NCBI GenBank assembly: GCA_024349765.1
Contig: AP026073.1
Location: 7,130,001-7,194,000, forward strand
Source of the DNA: Streptomyces nigrescens
GTDB taxonomy: Bacteria > Actinomycetota > Actinomycetes > Streptomycetales > Streptomycetaceae
Length of the DNA stretch: 64,000 nt
Reading direction: 5' to 3'
The first letter of the stretch is position 1; every line of letters starts with the position of its first letter. The position numbers and the translations under genes were made by a program. Below, piece after piece: positions 27,756 through 36,186 of this stretch. The notes below the pieces were generated by a model. It was not told where the DNA came from. It was given only the letters and a program-made list of their open reading frames with translations, and did no database searches.

Positions 27756-29192
27756 ATGGCCATGCTCGATCCGCTCGGAGCGCTCACCGAGGCGTTCACC
27801 AGCTTCCTGTTCGGGAAGGTGGAGACGACACGGCTGCCGGTACGCACCTCCACCGGACAGGCCCAGGCGGTCTATCTGCCCACCGCCGCGCCCGGCCTCG
27901 GCGACTCCGGCGTGATCATCGGCCGTGAGGTCTACAGCGGCAAGGGCTACATCTACGACCCGTTCCAGCTGTACGGCCAGCAGCTGCCGGCCCCGCACTG
28001 GCTCGTGCTCGGCGAGTCCGGCAACGGCAAGTCCGCGCTGGAGAAGACGTACGTACTGCGGCAGCTGAGGTTCCGGGACCGGCAGGTCGTGGTGCTCGAC
28101 GCGCAGGGCGAGGACGGCGTCGGCGAGTGGAACCTCATCGCCCAGGAGCTGGGGATAACTCCCATCCGGCTGGACCCGACCGCCGCGCTCAACGGCGGCA
28201 TCCGGCTCAACCCGCTCGATCCGTCGATCACCACCACCGGCCAGCTGGCCCTGCTGCGGACGATCATCGAGGTCGCGATGGGCCACGGCCTCGACGAGCG
28301 GGCCGGCTTCGCCCTCAAGGTCGCCCATGCGTACGTCAACGAGACGATCACCGACCGGCAGCCGGTGCTGACGGACATCGTCGAGCAGCTGCGGCACCCG
28401 GAAGCCGAGTCGGCCGAGGCGATGAACGTCGACATAGACGACGTGCGGGCCTGGGGCCTGGACGTGGCGCTGGTGCTGGACCGGCTGGTCGACGGTGACC
28501 TGCGCGGCATGTTCGACGGGCCGACGTCGGCGGGCATCGACCTGGACGCCCCGCTGATCGTCTTCGACCTCTCGCACATCGACCGCAACTCCATCGCGAT
28601 GCCGATCCTGATGGCGATCGTCGGCGTCTGGCTGGAGCACACCTGGATCCGCCCTGACCGGAAGAAACGCATCTTTCTGGTCGAGGAGGCCTGGCACATC
28701 ATCAACTCCCCGTTCGTCGCCCAGCTCTTCCAGCGGCTGCTGAAGTTCGGCCGCCGGCTGGGCCTGTCGTTCGTGGCGGTCGTCCACCACCTGTCGGACG
28801 TGGTGGACGGGGCGGCCGCGCGGGAGGCCGCGGCGATCCTGAAGATGGCCTCGACCCGGACCATCTACGCGCAGAAGGCCGACGAGGCGCGGGCCACCGG
28901 CCGGGTGCTGGGCCTGCCGCGCTGGGCCGTGGAGATCATCCCGACCCTCACGCCCGGCATCGCGGTCTGGGACGTCAACGGCAACGTCCAGGTCGTCAAG
29001 CACCTCATCACGGAGGCCGAACGGCCGCTGGTCTACACCGACCGGGCGATGACCGAGTCGTCCCCGCTGCCGGCGGACGACGACACCCGGGCCGCACTCA
29101 ACGCGGCGGCGGACGCGGAGGCCGAGGCGCGCGCCGAGGCGATGGCGATGGAGCGCCGGTGGAGAGACGAGTCGAGCGAGACGGTGGCGTGA
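27756..29192 (+). CDS. cmdB: CmdB-like VirB4-type ATPase
   Basis: A 478-residue ATPase of the VirB4/TraC/HerA class. It has Walker A GESGNGKS (86-93), a core VVVLDAQGEDGVGEWN, and Walker B RKKRIFLVEEAWHII (Glu310/311). The sensor region LFQRLLKFGRRLGLSFVAVVHHLSDV follows, then KMASTRTIYAQKADEARATGRVLGLP and TPGIAVWDVNGNVQVVKH. The N-terminal VirB4 domain is in the neighbouring CmdC. ATG 27756 has GGAGG 10 nt upstream. Counterpart of SCO4127, reported as membrane-associated and needed for normal sporulation. It probably energises assembly of the Cmd membrane complex. The stop overlaps the cmdA start. Confidence 0.87.
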   Translation: MAMLDPLGALTEAFTSFLFGKVETTRLPVRTSTGQAQAVYLPTAAPGLGDSGVIIGREVYSGKGYIYDPFQLYGQQLPAPHWLVLGESGNGKSALEKTYVLRQLRFRDRQVVVLDAQGEDGVGEWNLIAQELGITPIRLDPTAALNGGIRLNPLDPSITTTGQLALLRTIIEVAMGHGLDERAGFALKVAHAYVNETITDRQPVLTDIVEQLRHPEAESAEAMNVDIDDVRAWGLDVALVLDRLVDGDLRGMFDGPTSAGIDLDAPLIVFDLSHIDRNSIAMPILMAIVGVWLEHTWIRPDRKKRIFLVEEAWHIINSPFVAQLFQRLLKFGRRLGLSFVAVVHHLSDVVDGAAAREAAAILKMASTRTIYAQKADEARATGRVLGLPRWAVEIIPTLTPGIAVWDVNGNVQVVKHLITEAERPLVYTDRAMTESSPLPADDDTRAALNAAADAEAEARAEAMAMERRWRDESSETVA

Positions 29193-30883
29193 GGCGCGGA
29201 TACGACGACGGGCCCTACGACGGCCGGCACGGCGAACGGTACGGCGAACGGTACGACGACCGGCGGGACGACGACCGGGACGGGTGGTACGGAGGTCCGC
29301 ACCGCCCGGACCGCCCGCACCCCCGCGACCGGCCCGGCGGCCGGGGGCGGGGCATTCCGGACTCCCTGCTGGTCGGGCTGCTCGCCTTCCTGCTGGGCCT
29401 GACCCTGCTGGTGTGGACGGCGACCGGGCTGGCCGGGCTGTTCGCGCACGGCGCCTGGCCGGCGGGCGTCGACTACTCCGGTACGCCGCTGGCCCTGCGC
29501 CATCTGGTGTCCGCGCCGCACGACATGGCCGCCGCCTGGCCGGGCACCCCCAAGGGCCAGCTCTCCGGGTACGGCCTGTTCTGGGGCATCCTCATCGGCG
29601 AGCTGATGGTCCTGCTGGTCCTGACGATCTTCGCGATGGGGACGGTCACCCGCTACCGCGCCGTACGGGCCGCCCGCCGCGCCAAGTCCCGGGCGTCGGC
29701 AGGGGCGGCGCGGGCGGGGCTCGCCGAGGACGCACCGGCCGAGCCGGCCGCGGCGGCCGCACCGGCGACGCCGGCCGCCCCCGTCGCCCAGCCCGTACCG
29801 GCCGCCCCGGAAGCCCCGGCCGTACCGGACGCGCAGGCCGTTCCCGGGACGCCGGCCGATGCCGCCGCCACCGCCCCGTCCGGCCCCGTCCCCGAGCAGC
29901 GCACCGCGTCCCCGGGCGCACCCGGGGCGGTCGCCGCGCCCGGTGAACCGGCGCTGCCCCGCGTCGAGTTCACCGCCGACCGGGCCGCCGCGCGGGCCGC
30001 CGCCGCCACCGTCGCGGCCGCCGCCCCCGGCGCGCTGATCGTGGCCACCACGGACCCCGCGCTGTGGGCCGGGACCAAGGACGCCCGGGCCAAGCTCGGC
30101 CCGCTGCTGACCTACGACCCCACGCACCGCCTCGACACCCCGGCCCGGATGCGCTGGTCCCCCACCGCCGGCTGCGAGGACCTCGCCACCGCGGCCGCCC
30201 GCGCCGCCGCCCTGCTGGCCCCCGTACGCCCCACCAGCTCGCTGGACTCGGCGCTCGCGGACGCCGCGGAGACGCTGTTGCGCTGCTGGCTGCACGCCGC
30301 CGCGGTGGACGGCCGGCCGTTCCGGCAGCTGCACCGCTGGGCGCACGCCGCGGGCGGCGCGCAGGAGCCGGTGCGGATCCTGCGGACCAGCGCCCAGGCG
30401 TCCGCCGGGCAGGCCGGTGAGCTGGAGTCGGTGCTCACCGCGCACGCCGAACGCCGGGAGGCGGCCAAGGAGTTGGTCGGGCGGGCGCTGGCCGCGCTGT
30501 CGTCGATCCACATCCGGGACGCCTGCAATCCGCTGCGCGCGGATTCGCTCCTTCTCGAATCATTCATCGACGAAGGGGGAACGCTCTACGTGGTAGGCGA
30601 GCCCGTCGAGGATCCGCGTACCGACCCGGGTGCGATGCCCCTGCTCACCGCACTCCTCTCGCACGTGGTCGAGCACGGCCGCCGCATGGCCGAACGGTCA
30701 TCCGACGGTCGGCTCGACCCACCACTCACCCTCGTCCTGGACGACATCGCGGCCCTCGCGCCGCTGCCCGCGCTACCCGACCTGCTGGAGGCGGGCCGGA
30801 CGCGCGGCCTGTTGACGCTCGCCACCCTGCGCTCCGCGGAGCAGGCCCGGGCCCGCTGGCCGCACCGCTCCCTGCCGGTCTGA
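29189..30883 (+). CDS. cmdA: CmdA-like VirD4/TraG-type protein without Walker A, possibly 3'-truncated
   Basis: A 564-residue protein from GTG 29189 (GTGA overlap with cmdB). An Asp/Arg/Tyr-rich N-terminus is followed by two membrane helices (LLVGLLAFLLGLTLLVWTA, GILIGELMVLLVLTIFAMG) and a long Ala/Pro linker. A C-terminal region follows the VirD4/TraG pattern: ALIVATTDPALWAGTKDARAK, LLTYDPTHRLDTPARMRWSP and Walker-B-like LTLVLDDIAALAPLPALPDLL, GRTRGLLTLATLRS. No GxxGxGKS is present, so ATP hydrolysis is doubtful. It ends soon after Walker B, where VirD4 proteins continue, and its last 111 bp overlap the convergent thioesterase. Counterpart of SCO4126. Confidence 0.75.
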   Translation: MRRGYDDGPYDGRHGERYGERYDDRRDDDRDGWYGGPHRPDRPHPRDRPGGRGRGIPDSLLVGLLAFLLGLTLLVWTATGLAGLFAHGAWPAGVDYSGTPLALRHLVSAPHDMAAAWPGTPKGQLSGYGLFWGILIGELMVLLVLTIFAMGTVTRYRAVRAARRAKSRASAGAARAGLAEDAPAEPAAAAAPATPAAPVAQPVPAAPEAPAVPDAQAVPGTPADAAATAPSGPVPEQRTASPGAPGAVAAPGEPALPRVEFTADRAAARAAAATVAAAAPGALIVATTDPALWAGTKDARAKLGPLLTYDPTHRLDTPARMRWSPTAGCEDLATAAARAAALLAPVRPTSSLDSALADAAETLLRCWLHAAAVDGRPFRQLHRWAHAAGGAQEPVRILRTSAQASAGQAGELESVLTAHAERREAAKELVGRALAALSSIHIRDACNPLRADSLLLESFIDEGGTLYVVGEPVEDPRTDPGAMPLLTALLSHVVEHGRRMAERSSDGRLDPPLTLVLDDIAALAPLPALPDLLEAGRTRGLLTLATLRSAEQARARWPHRSLPV

Positions 30884-31669
30884 GGCCGCCCGGTCCGGTG
30901 CCGCGACGACGGCCCGCGCCAGGTCCGGCCAGTGCCGGGTCAGGTAGAAGTGGTCGCCGCCCGGGAAGACCCGCAGCCGGAAGTCCCCGGCGGTGTGCGC
31001 CCGCCAGGCCGCCGCGTCGTCCACCGCCACCAGCGGGTCGGCGTCCCCGACCAGCGCGGTGAGGGGGGTGTCGAGCGGCGGTCCGGGCCGGTGCCGGTAG
31101 GTCTCGACGGCCTTGTAGTCGCTGCGGACCACGGGCAGCGCCATGGCCAGCAGTTCCCGGTCGTCCAGCACCCGGGGGTCGGTGCCCCGGGTGCGGCGGA
31201 TCTCCTCGATCAGCCCGTCGTCGTCCCGCAGGTGGACGGTGCCGCCGCGGACCCGGGAGGGCGCCCAGGCGCCGGAGACGACGAGTCGCAGCGGGCGGCC
31301 GGCGCCCGTCCCCTCCAGCAGCCGGGTCACCTCGTAGGCGATCAGCGCGCCCATGCTGTGCCCGAGCAGGACCAGGGGCTGCCGGCCGGTGAGCGGCAGC
31401 AGTCCGCGGAAGGCCCGGGCCGCCAGTTCGCGCAGGTCCTCCAGGCGCTCCTCGTGGAGGCGGTCGTGGCGGCCCGGGTAGCGCACCGCCAGCACCTCGT
31501 ACGGGCCGGCCCCCTCCTCGGCGGCGGCCGCCGCCACCGCCTTGGCGAGCGGCCGGAACGCGGCCGCGCCGCCGCCGGCGTGCGGGAAGCACACCACCCG
31601 GGCGGCCGGCGGCGCCCCGTCCGCGGCCGGCGCCGGGCCCAGTCTGCGCAGCCACCGGCTACATTCCAC
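30773..31669 (-). CDS. Type II thioesterase of the polyketide cluster
   Basis: A 298-residue alpha/beta hydrolase of the RifR/TEII family. VVCFPHAGGGAAAFRPLA leads in; the nucleophile Ser105 is in LLGHSMGALIAYE; then VGDADPLV and His240 in FPGGDHFYL. These enzymes clear stalled or wrong acyl groups from carrier proteins. GTG 31669 overlaps the upstream SDR by 11 nt. Family members usually stop some 20 residues after the His; here 58 follow, and from about residue 262 the frame is antisense to cmdA with unrelated composition (PDRAASDRQGAVRPAG). The native stop seems lost at the cluster edge. Confidence 0.87.
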   Translation of the reverse strand: MECSRWLRRLGPAPAADGAPPAARVVCFPHAGGGAAAFRPLAKAVAAAAAEEGAGPYEVLAVRYPGRHDRLHEERLEDLRELAARAFRGLLPLTGRQPLVLLGHSMGALIAYEVTRLLEGTGAGRPLRLVVSGAWAPSRVRGGTVHLRDDDGLIEEIRRTRGTDPRVLDDRELLAMALPVVRSDYKAVETYRHRPGPPLDTPLTALVGDADPLVAVDDAAAWRAHTAGDFRLRVFPGGDHFYLTRHWPDLARAVVAAPDRAASDRQGAVRPAGPGLLRGAQGGERQQAARPARLQQVG

Positions 31670-32489
31670 GGGTGTAGCCCCCGTCGACGGTCAGGCTCTG
31701 CGCGGTGATCGCCGCCGCCCGGCCGGACACCAGGAACCCGATCAGCTCCGCGGCCTCCCGCGCCTCGACCAGCCGGCGCAGCGGGATGCCCTTGCGGGCC
31801 TGGCGCAGCATCCGGGCCGGGTCGGCGCCGATCTCGTCGGCCTGCGCGGCGAGTTCGCGGCGCAGCATGGGCGTGTCGATCCAGCCGGGCAGGACGGCGT
31901 TGACCGTGATGCCGCGGGCCGCGAGGTCCAGGGCGAGGCCCTTGGTGTAGCCGATCAGGCCGTGCTTGGAGGCGCAGTAGGCGGTGTTCCGCATCTTGCC
32001 GGCCTTGCCGAGGATCGACGAGACGTTGACGATCCGCCCGTGGTCGACGAGGTATTCCAGGCAGGCCGCGGTGACCGCGAAGGTGCCGTGCAGGTTGATG
32101 TCCAGCACCCGCAGCCAGGTGGTCTCGTCGTCGGGCCCGTTCTCGTCGGCCACGCCGGCGTTGTTGACGAGGATGTCGAGGGTGCCGGCGGCCCGCAGTT
32201 CGGCGCGGAGCCGGCCGCGGAGCAGTTCCCGGTCGCGCAGGTCCGCGGCGACGGCCACGGCGGTGGCGCCCAGGCCGGCGGCCTCCTTGACGACCGTCTC
32301 CAGCTGCCCGGCGTCCCGGTCGAGGAGGATCAGCCGGGCGGCGCCGGCCTCCGCCAGCAGCAGGGCCGTCTCCCGGCCGATGCCCTGGGCCGCGCCGGTC
32401 ACCACGGCCGTCTTCCCGGCCAGTTCGCCGGGCGCGGGACCGCCGCCCGGCACGCCCGGAACCCCGGGCGTTGTCACGTCATCGGTCAT
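31659..32489 (-). CDS. SDR-family ketoreductase of the polyketide cluster
   Basis: A 276-residue short-chain dehydrogenase. Cofactor motif TGAAQGIGRE is near residue 31, followed by DILVNNAGVADENG and the Ser of RIVNVSSILGK. The catalytic Tyr/Lys lie in TAYCASKHGLIGYTKGLALD, and the C-terminus reads SLTVDGGYTRGM. An N-terminal Pro/Gly segment of about 22 residues precedes the fold. It is probably an NAD(P)H-dependent 3-oxoacyl-ACP reductase or modifies the released product. It lies 10 nt downstream of the FabG-like gene and overlaps the thioesterase; same operon. Confidence 0.87.
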   Translation of the reverse strand: MTDDVTTPGVPGVPGGGPAPGELAGKTAVVTGAAQGIGRETALLLAEAGAARLILLDRDAGQLETVVKEAAGLGATAVAVAADLRDRELLRGRLRAELRAAGTLDILVNNAGVADENGPDDETTWLRVLDINLHGTFAVTAACLEYLVDHGRIVNVSSILGKAGKMRNTAYCASKHGLIGYTKGLALDLAARGITVNAVLPGWIDTPMLRRELAAQADEIGADPARMLRQARKGIPLRRLVEAREAAELIGFLVSGRAAAITAQSLTVDGGYTRGM

Positions 32490-32499
32490 GGTCGTCCCC

Positions 32500-33246
32500 T
32501 CACGCCATCTTCAGGCCGCCGTCGATGTGGAGCACCTCGCCCGTCGCGTACGTGTTGCGCGGGCTTGCCAGGTACGCCACGGCGTCGGCGATGGTCTCGG
32601 GTTCGGCGTAGGACTTCACCAGCAGCCGGCGCATGATCTCGTCCTCGCCGTGGCTGCGGATGGCGTCGGTCATCTCCGTGTTGATGACGCCGGGGGCGAC
32701 CGCGTTGACCAGGATCCCGCGGGAGGCGAGTTCCACCGCCATCGCCTTGGTGAACGCCTCCAGACCGCCCTTGGCCGCCGCGTAGTTGGACTGCCCGCGG
32801 CCCGGCTTGGAGGCCGCCGACGAGGAGATGTTGACGATCCGGCCGTAGCGCTGGCGCATCATCAGGGGCGCCACGGCCTGGACGGTGAGCATCGGCGCGA
32901 CGAGGTTGGTGGCCAGCACCTGCTCGATGTCCTTCAGGCTCTGGTTGACCAGCAGTTCGTCGCGGGTGATGCCGGCGTTGTTGACCAGCACGTCGATCCG
33001 CCCGAAGGCGGCGCGTACGCCCGCGACCAGTTGCCGCGGCACGTCGGGGTCGGAGACGTCCCCCTGGAAGAGCTCGATGCGGCGGCCGAGCGCGGCGATC
33101 CGCTCGGCGGCCTGTTCCGCCTCGCGGGTGGCGCTGCGGTAGTTGAGCGCGATGTCGCAGCCGCCCTCCGCCAGTTTCAGGGCGATGGCCCGGCCGATGC
33201 CCCGGCTGCCGCCGGTCACCAGTGCCACCTGGCCTTCGAATTCCAT
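32500..33246 (-). CDS. FabG-like 3-oxoacyl-ACP reductase of the polyketide cluster
   Basis: A 248-residue SDR close to FabG: TGGSRGIGRAIALKLAEGG, DVLVNNAGITRDELLVNQSLKD, RIVNISSSAASKPGRGQ, catalytic SNYAAAKGGLEAFTKAMA and VLHIDGGLKMA. The NAGITRD...L motif is typical of reductases acting on ACP-bound 3-ketoacyl chains, so it is the best candidate for the iterative ketoreductase of this PKS. ATG 33246 follows GAGAGGA. It sits 32 nt after the aminotransferase-reductase fusion gene. Confidence 0.9.
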   Translation of the reverse strand: MEFEGQVALVTGGSRGIGRAIALKLAEGGCDIALNYRSATREAEQAAERIAALGRRIELFQGDVSDPDVPRQLVAGVRAAFGRIDVLVNNAGITRDELLVNQSLKDIEQVLATNLVAPMLTVQAVAPLMMRQRYGRIVNISSSAASKPGRGQSNYAAAKGGLEAFTKAMAVELASRGILVNAVAPGVINTEMTDAIRSHGEDEIMRRLLVKSYAEPETIADAVAYLASPRNTYATGEVLHIDGGLKMA

Positions 33247-33278
33247 GGTGTCCTCTCGCGAGTCGGTGCGGTCCGGTC

Positions 33279-36164
33279 TCAGACCGAGTGGGCGCTCTTG
33301 TAGTCGGCCAGCCGCAGCCCGTGCGCGTCGGCCAGCGCCGCGATGTCGATGACCTGCTGGCGGCTGATGTTCCCGTACGAGTAGTGGCGGTCCAGGCCCG
33401 CCAGGCCCATCAGCGCGGTCTCCGCCATGCAGGCGAACAGCTGGCCGGCCTCCAGGAAGGCGCGCGCCGACGGGTGCAGGCTCTCGCCGTTCGGGGTGGC
33501 GACGATCCCGCCGAGCATGTACGCCAGGTCGGGCCGCTGCTCGGTCACGCCCGGCACCACGTTGTTGGGCACCGCGATGTCGCAGATCACCGCGCCGTCG
33601 GCGAAGTGCTCGCCGGTCAGGAACGGTTCGGGGCTGTTGGAGGCGGCAAGCACCAGCTGCGCCTCGCGCAGCGCCGCGCTGTCCTGGGTGACGGTCAGGA
33701 ACGGGTCGCTGCCGTAGCGCTCCTGAAGGTGCTCGGCGATGGCCCGGCCGCGCCCGGCGTCGTCGCCGCCCGGCCCCTCGGCCAGCCACTTGGTGATCAG
33801 CGGCTCCTCCGCGAGCCGCGCCGGGATGCCGGTCAGTTCGCCGCCGGCCGCGATCCGCGACCAGCACTCCTGGTAGATGCCGTGCACGGTGTTGCGCAGC
33901 CGCCGGACGGAGCCGTCGCGGCGGCTGCCGACCAGCACGATCCGGCCGAGCCGCTCGGCGAACAGCTGGCTGTAGACCGACGCGATGTTGCCGGCCGCGC
34001 CGACCACGGCCAGCGTGGCGTCCTCGACCTTCCAGCCGCGGTCCTGCGCGCCCCGCTCCATCGCCTGCACACCCATCGCCACGGTCAGCGCGTTGCCGCT
34101 GGTCAGCGCGATGCCCGGGACCCGCAGCGAGGTGCAGTTGTTCGTGACGATCGAGGTGTACATGCCCAGGCCGGCCACCGCGCAGCCGTCGTCGCGGGCC
34201 GCCTGCACCCGCTCCTCGATGTCCGCGCGGATCCCCGTCACGTCACCGGAGGCCAGATAGCCGCCCATCTGCTCGGACGACACCATCAGCGGGTAGAGCG
34301 CGAACTCCACGGCGCTGCCGAGCGGCGAGTCGATCCGTACGCCGGGGTAGGGCGCGGCCTTCTTGACCGGGTCCATGCCCAGGACGAACGAGCGCAGCGC
34401 CGCGTCGCTCAGGTCGGCGAGCGCCGGGTCGACCTGCCGCAGATGGGCCGGTTCGATGAGGTGGTTGAGGAACGCGACCTTGCGCACCGGCCCGGTCACC
34501 GGCCGCGGCGCGTCCTGCTCGTAGCCGGGCAGCGTGCCCCGGAAGTCCCGGATCTCGGCGCGCGGCTTGGGGATCCGGCGGTCGCTGGCCGGGTGGACCA
34601 GGTGCAGGGTGTCCTCGTGGCGCAGGATGCGGCACAGCCGGTCCAGCGCCCCGCGCACCTGCTCGATCTCCTCGTCGGTGAGGTACGCGGACGGCTGGAT
34701 GCGCAGCACGTTGCCGGCGCTGCCGGTCGGCGCGATGCGGATGCGTTCCTGCCGCAGCAGGTAGCCGGAGAGCAGATAGCCCAGCGACCCGGTGTACGCG
34801 CTGCCGCGCAGCACCATCGAGCGGGCCCCGCCCTGGTCGCGCAGCTGCACGCCGAGGAACAGGCCCTTGCCGCGGACGTCCTCGATGACGTCGGGGTAGG
34901 CGGCCTTGAGATCGTTCAGCACCGCGGTGAGCCGCTCGCCGCGCTCGGTGACCTGCCGGTAGAGCTGCCCGTCGCCGGCCTCCAGCAGCTCGACGACCTT
35001 CCGGGCCACGCCCGAGGAGAAGTCGTCCATGGCGAACGTGGAACTGTGGATGATGTCGAACTCGCCCTGGTACAGCGACTTCCGCACCAGCATCGCGGAG
35101 ATCTTGGCGAGGCCGCCGCCGAGCGACTTGGACAGCGTGTAGTAGTCGCCGCGCAGCCCGATCAGCGAGCTGGCGAGGAACGCGCCGCAGCGGCCCAGGC
35201 CGCTCTGCACCTCGTCGATGATCAGCGCGGTGCCGACCTTGTTGCAGAACAGCCGGATGGCCCGGCCCTGTTCGACGGTCAGCGCATGGATGCCGCCCTC
35301 GCCCTGCACCGGCTCCACCAGGAACGCGGTGATCACCGGCAGGTCCCGCTCGACGACCCGGACCCGCCCGCCGTCGGTCTCCACGTCGAGCAGCGTCACC
35401 CGCTCCTCGTCGGCGATGGCGTCCAGCAGCTCGGGCCGGTCCATCGGCACGAACCGCACCCGCGTCCCGAGGTGGGCGAACGGCGTCCGGAAGCCGCTGT
35501 TGTACGTCAGCTGCACGCTGCCGACGAGCTTGCCGTGGAAGGACCGCTCCAGCGCCAGGAACAGCGGCCGGGTGGCGAGCGCCGCCGTGTTGTGCGCGCC
35601 GACCGCCGCCAGCAGCGCCTCGATGCCCTCGCCCTCCGGCGCCCGCTCCCGCACCGCCGGGGCGTGGAAGGCGTCCGCGTCGACGACGGCCTCGCCCCGG
35701 CCGACCGCCTCCCGCGCCCGCTCCACATGGGCGGCGACGGAGTCGGCGAGCTCCGCGACGGCCCGGACCCGGACCAGCTCGGCGTGTTTGACGGCCGCCT
35801 CGACGGCCTCGGCGCCGCTGTTGCCGAACGTGGCGACGTACGGCTCCTTGACGGAGGTCTCCCGCCGGACGACGTCGCTGAGCGCGGCGCCGAGCCGGCC
35901 GGCCTCCTCCCGCAGCGAGAACTGGGCGTGCACGGCCCGCCGCTGGTCGAGCAGATCGTGCGCGTGGGCGACGATCTCGGGATGGTTGTGGCCCAGGATC
36001 AGCGAGCCGTAGCCGCCCATCAGGTCCAGGACGGGCACCTCGGCGCCCTGCTCGTCACGGTGGTGGAGGGTGTTGCCCTCCGCCCGGACGTACTCCACGT
36101 CCAGCCCCAGGGCGGTGAAGATCCGGCCCATCTGAGGCTGCACGAACTCGGTGAACTGCGACAT
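33279..36164 (-). CDS. Class III aminotransferase fused to an acyl-ACP-reductase-like domain
   Basis: A 961-residue two-domain enzyme. Residues 1-510 are a class III PLP aminotransferase: NSGAEAVEAAVKHAE, LIIDEVQSGLGR and PLP-Lys346 in TLSKSLGGGLAKISAM. A linker of about 50 residues follows. Residues ~560-950 resemble cyanobacterial acyl-ACP reductase (AAR): GLGMYTSIVTNN, nucleotide motif AVVGAAGNIASVYSQLF and QLFACMAETALMGLAG, whose Cys912 aligns with the thioester-forming Cys of AAR, then YSYGNISRQQ. Predicted reaction: acyl-ACP to aldehyde, then to amine, in one protein. ATG 36164 with GGGGA upstream. It follows the second KS pair by 22 nt. Confidence 0.88.
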   Translation of the reverse strand: MSQFTEFVQPQMGRIFTALGLDVEYVRAEGNTLHHRDEQGAEVPVLDLMGGYGSLILGHNHPEIVAHAHDLLDQRRAVHAQFSLREEAGRLGAALSDVVRRETSVKEPYVATFGNSGAEAVEAAVKHAELVRVRAVAELADSVAAHVERAREAVGRGEAVVDADAFHAPAVRERAPEGEGIEALLAAVGAHNTAALATRPLFLALERSFHGKLVGSVQLTYNSGFRTPFAHLGTRVRFVPMDRPELLDAIADEERVTLLDVETDGGRVRVVERDLPVITAFLVEPVQGEGGIHALTVEQGRAIRLFCNKVGTALIIDEVQSGLGRCGAFLASSLIGLRGDYYTLSKSLGGGLAKISAMLVRKSLYQGEFDIIHSSTFAMDDFSSGVARKVVELLEAGDGQLYRQVTERGERLTAVLNDLKAAYPDVIEDVRGKGLFLGVQLRDQGGARSMVLRGSAYTGSLGYLLSGYLLRQERIRIAPTGSAGNVLRIQPSAYLTDEEIEQVRGALDRLCRILRHEDTLHLVHPASDRRIPKPRAEIRDFRGTLPGYEQDAPRPVTGPVRKVAFLNHLIEPAHLRQVDPALADLSDAALRSFVLGMDPVKKAAPYPGVRIDSPLGSAVEFALYPLMVSSEQMGGYLASGDVTGIRADIEERVQAARDDGCAVAGLGMYTSIVTNNCTSLRVPGIALTSGNALTVAMGVQAMERGAQDRGWKVEDATLAVVGAAGNIASVYSQLFAERLGRIVLVGSRRDGSVRRLRNTVHGIYQECWSRIAAGGELTGIPARLAEEPLITKWLAEGPGGDDAGRGRAIAEHLQERYGSDPFLTVTQDSAALREAQLVLAASNSPEPFLTGEHFADGAVICDIAVPNNVVPGVTEQRPDLAYMLGGIVATPNGESLHPSARAFLEAGQLFACMAETALMGLAGLDRHYSYGNISRQQVIDIAALADAHGLRLADYKSAHSV

Positions 36165-36186
36165 GTGTTGGTGGTCCCCTCGTGCG

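Noticed and set aside
22640-30883. cmd locus as an integrated conjugative element
   Set aside because: No integrase, excisionase, relaxase or attachment repeats, and the same gene set is a fixed chromosomal locus in S. coelicolor.
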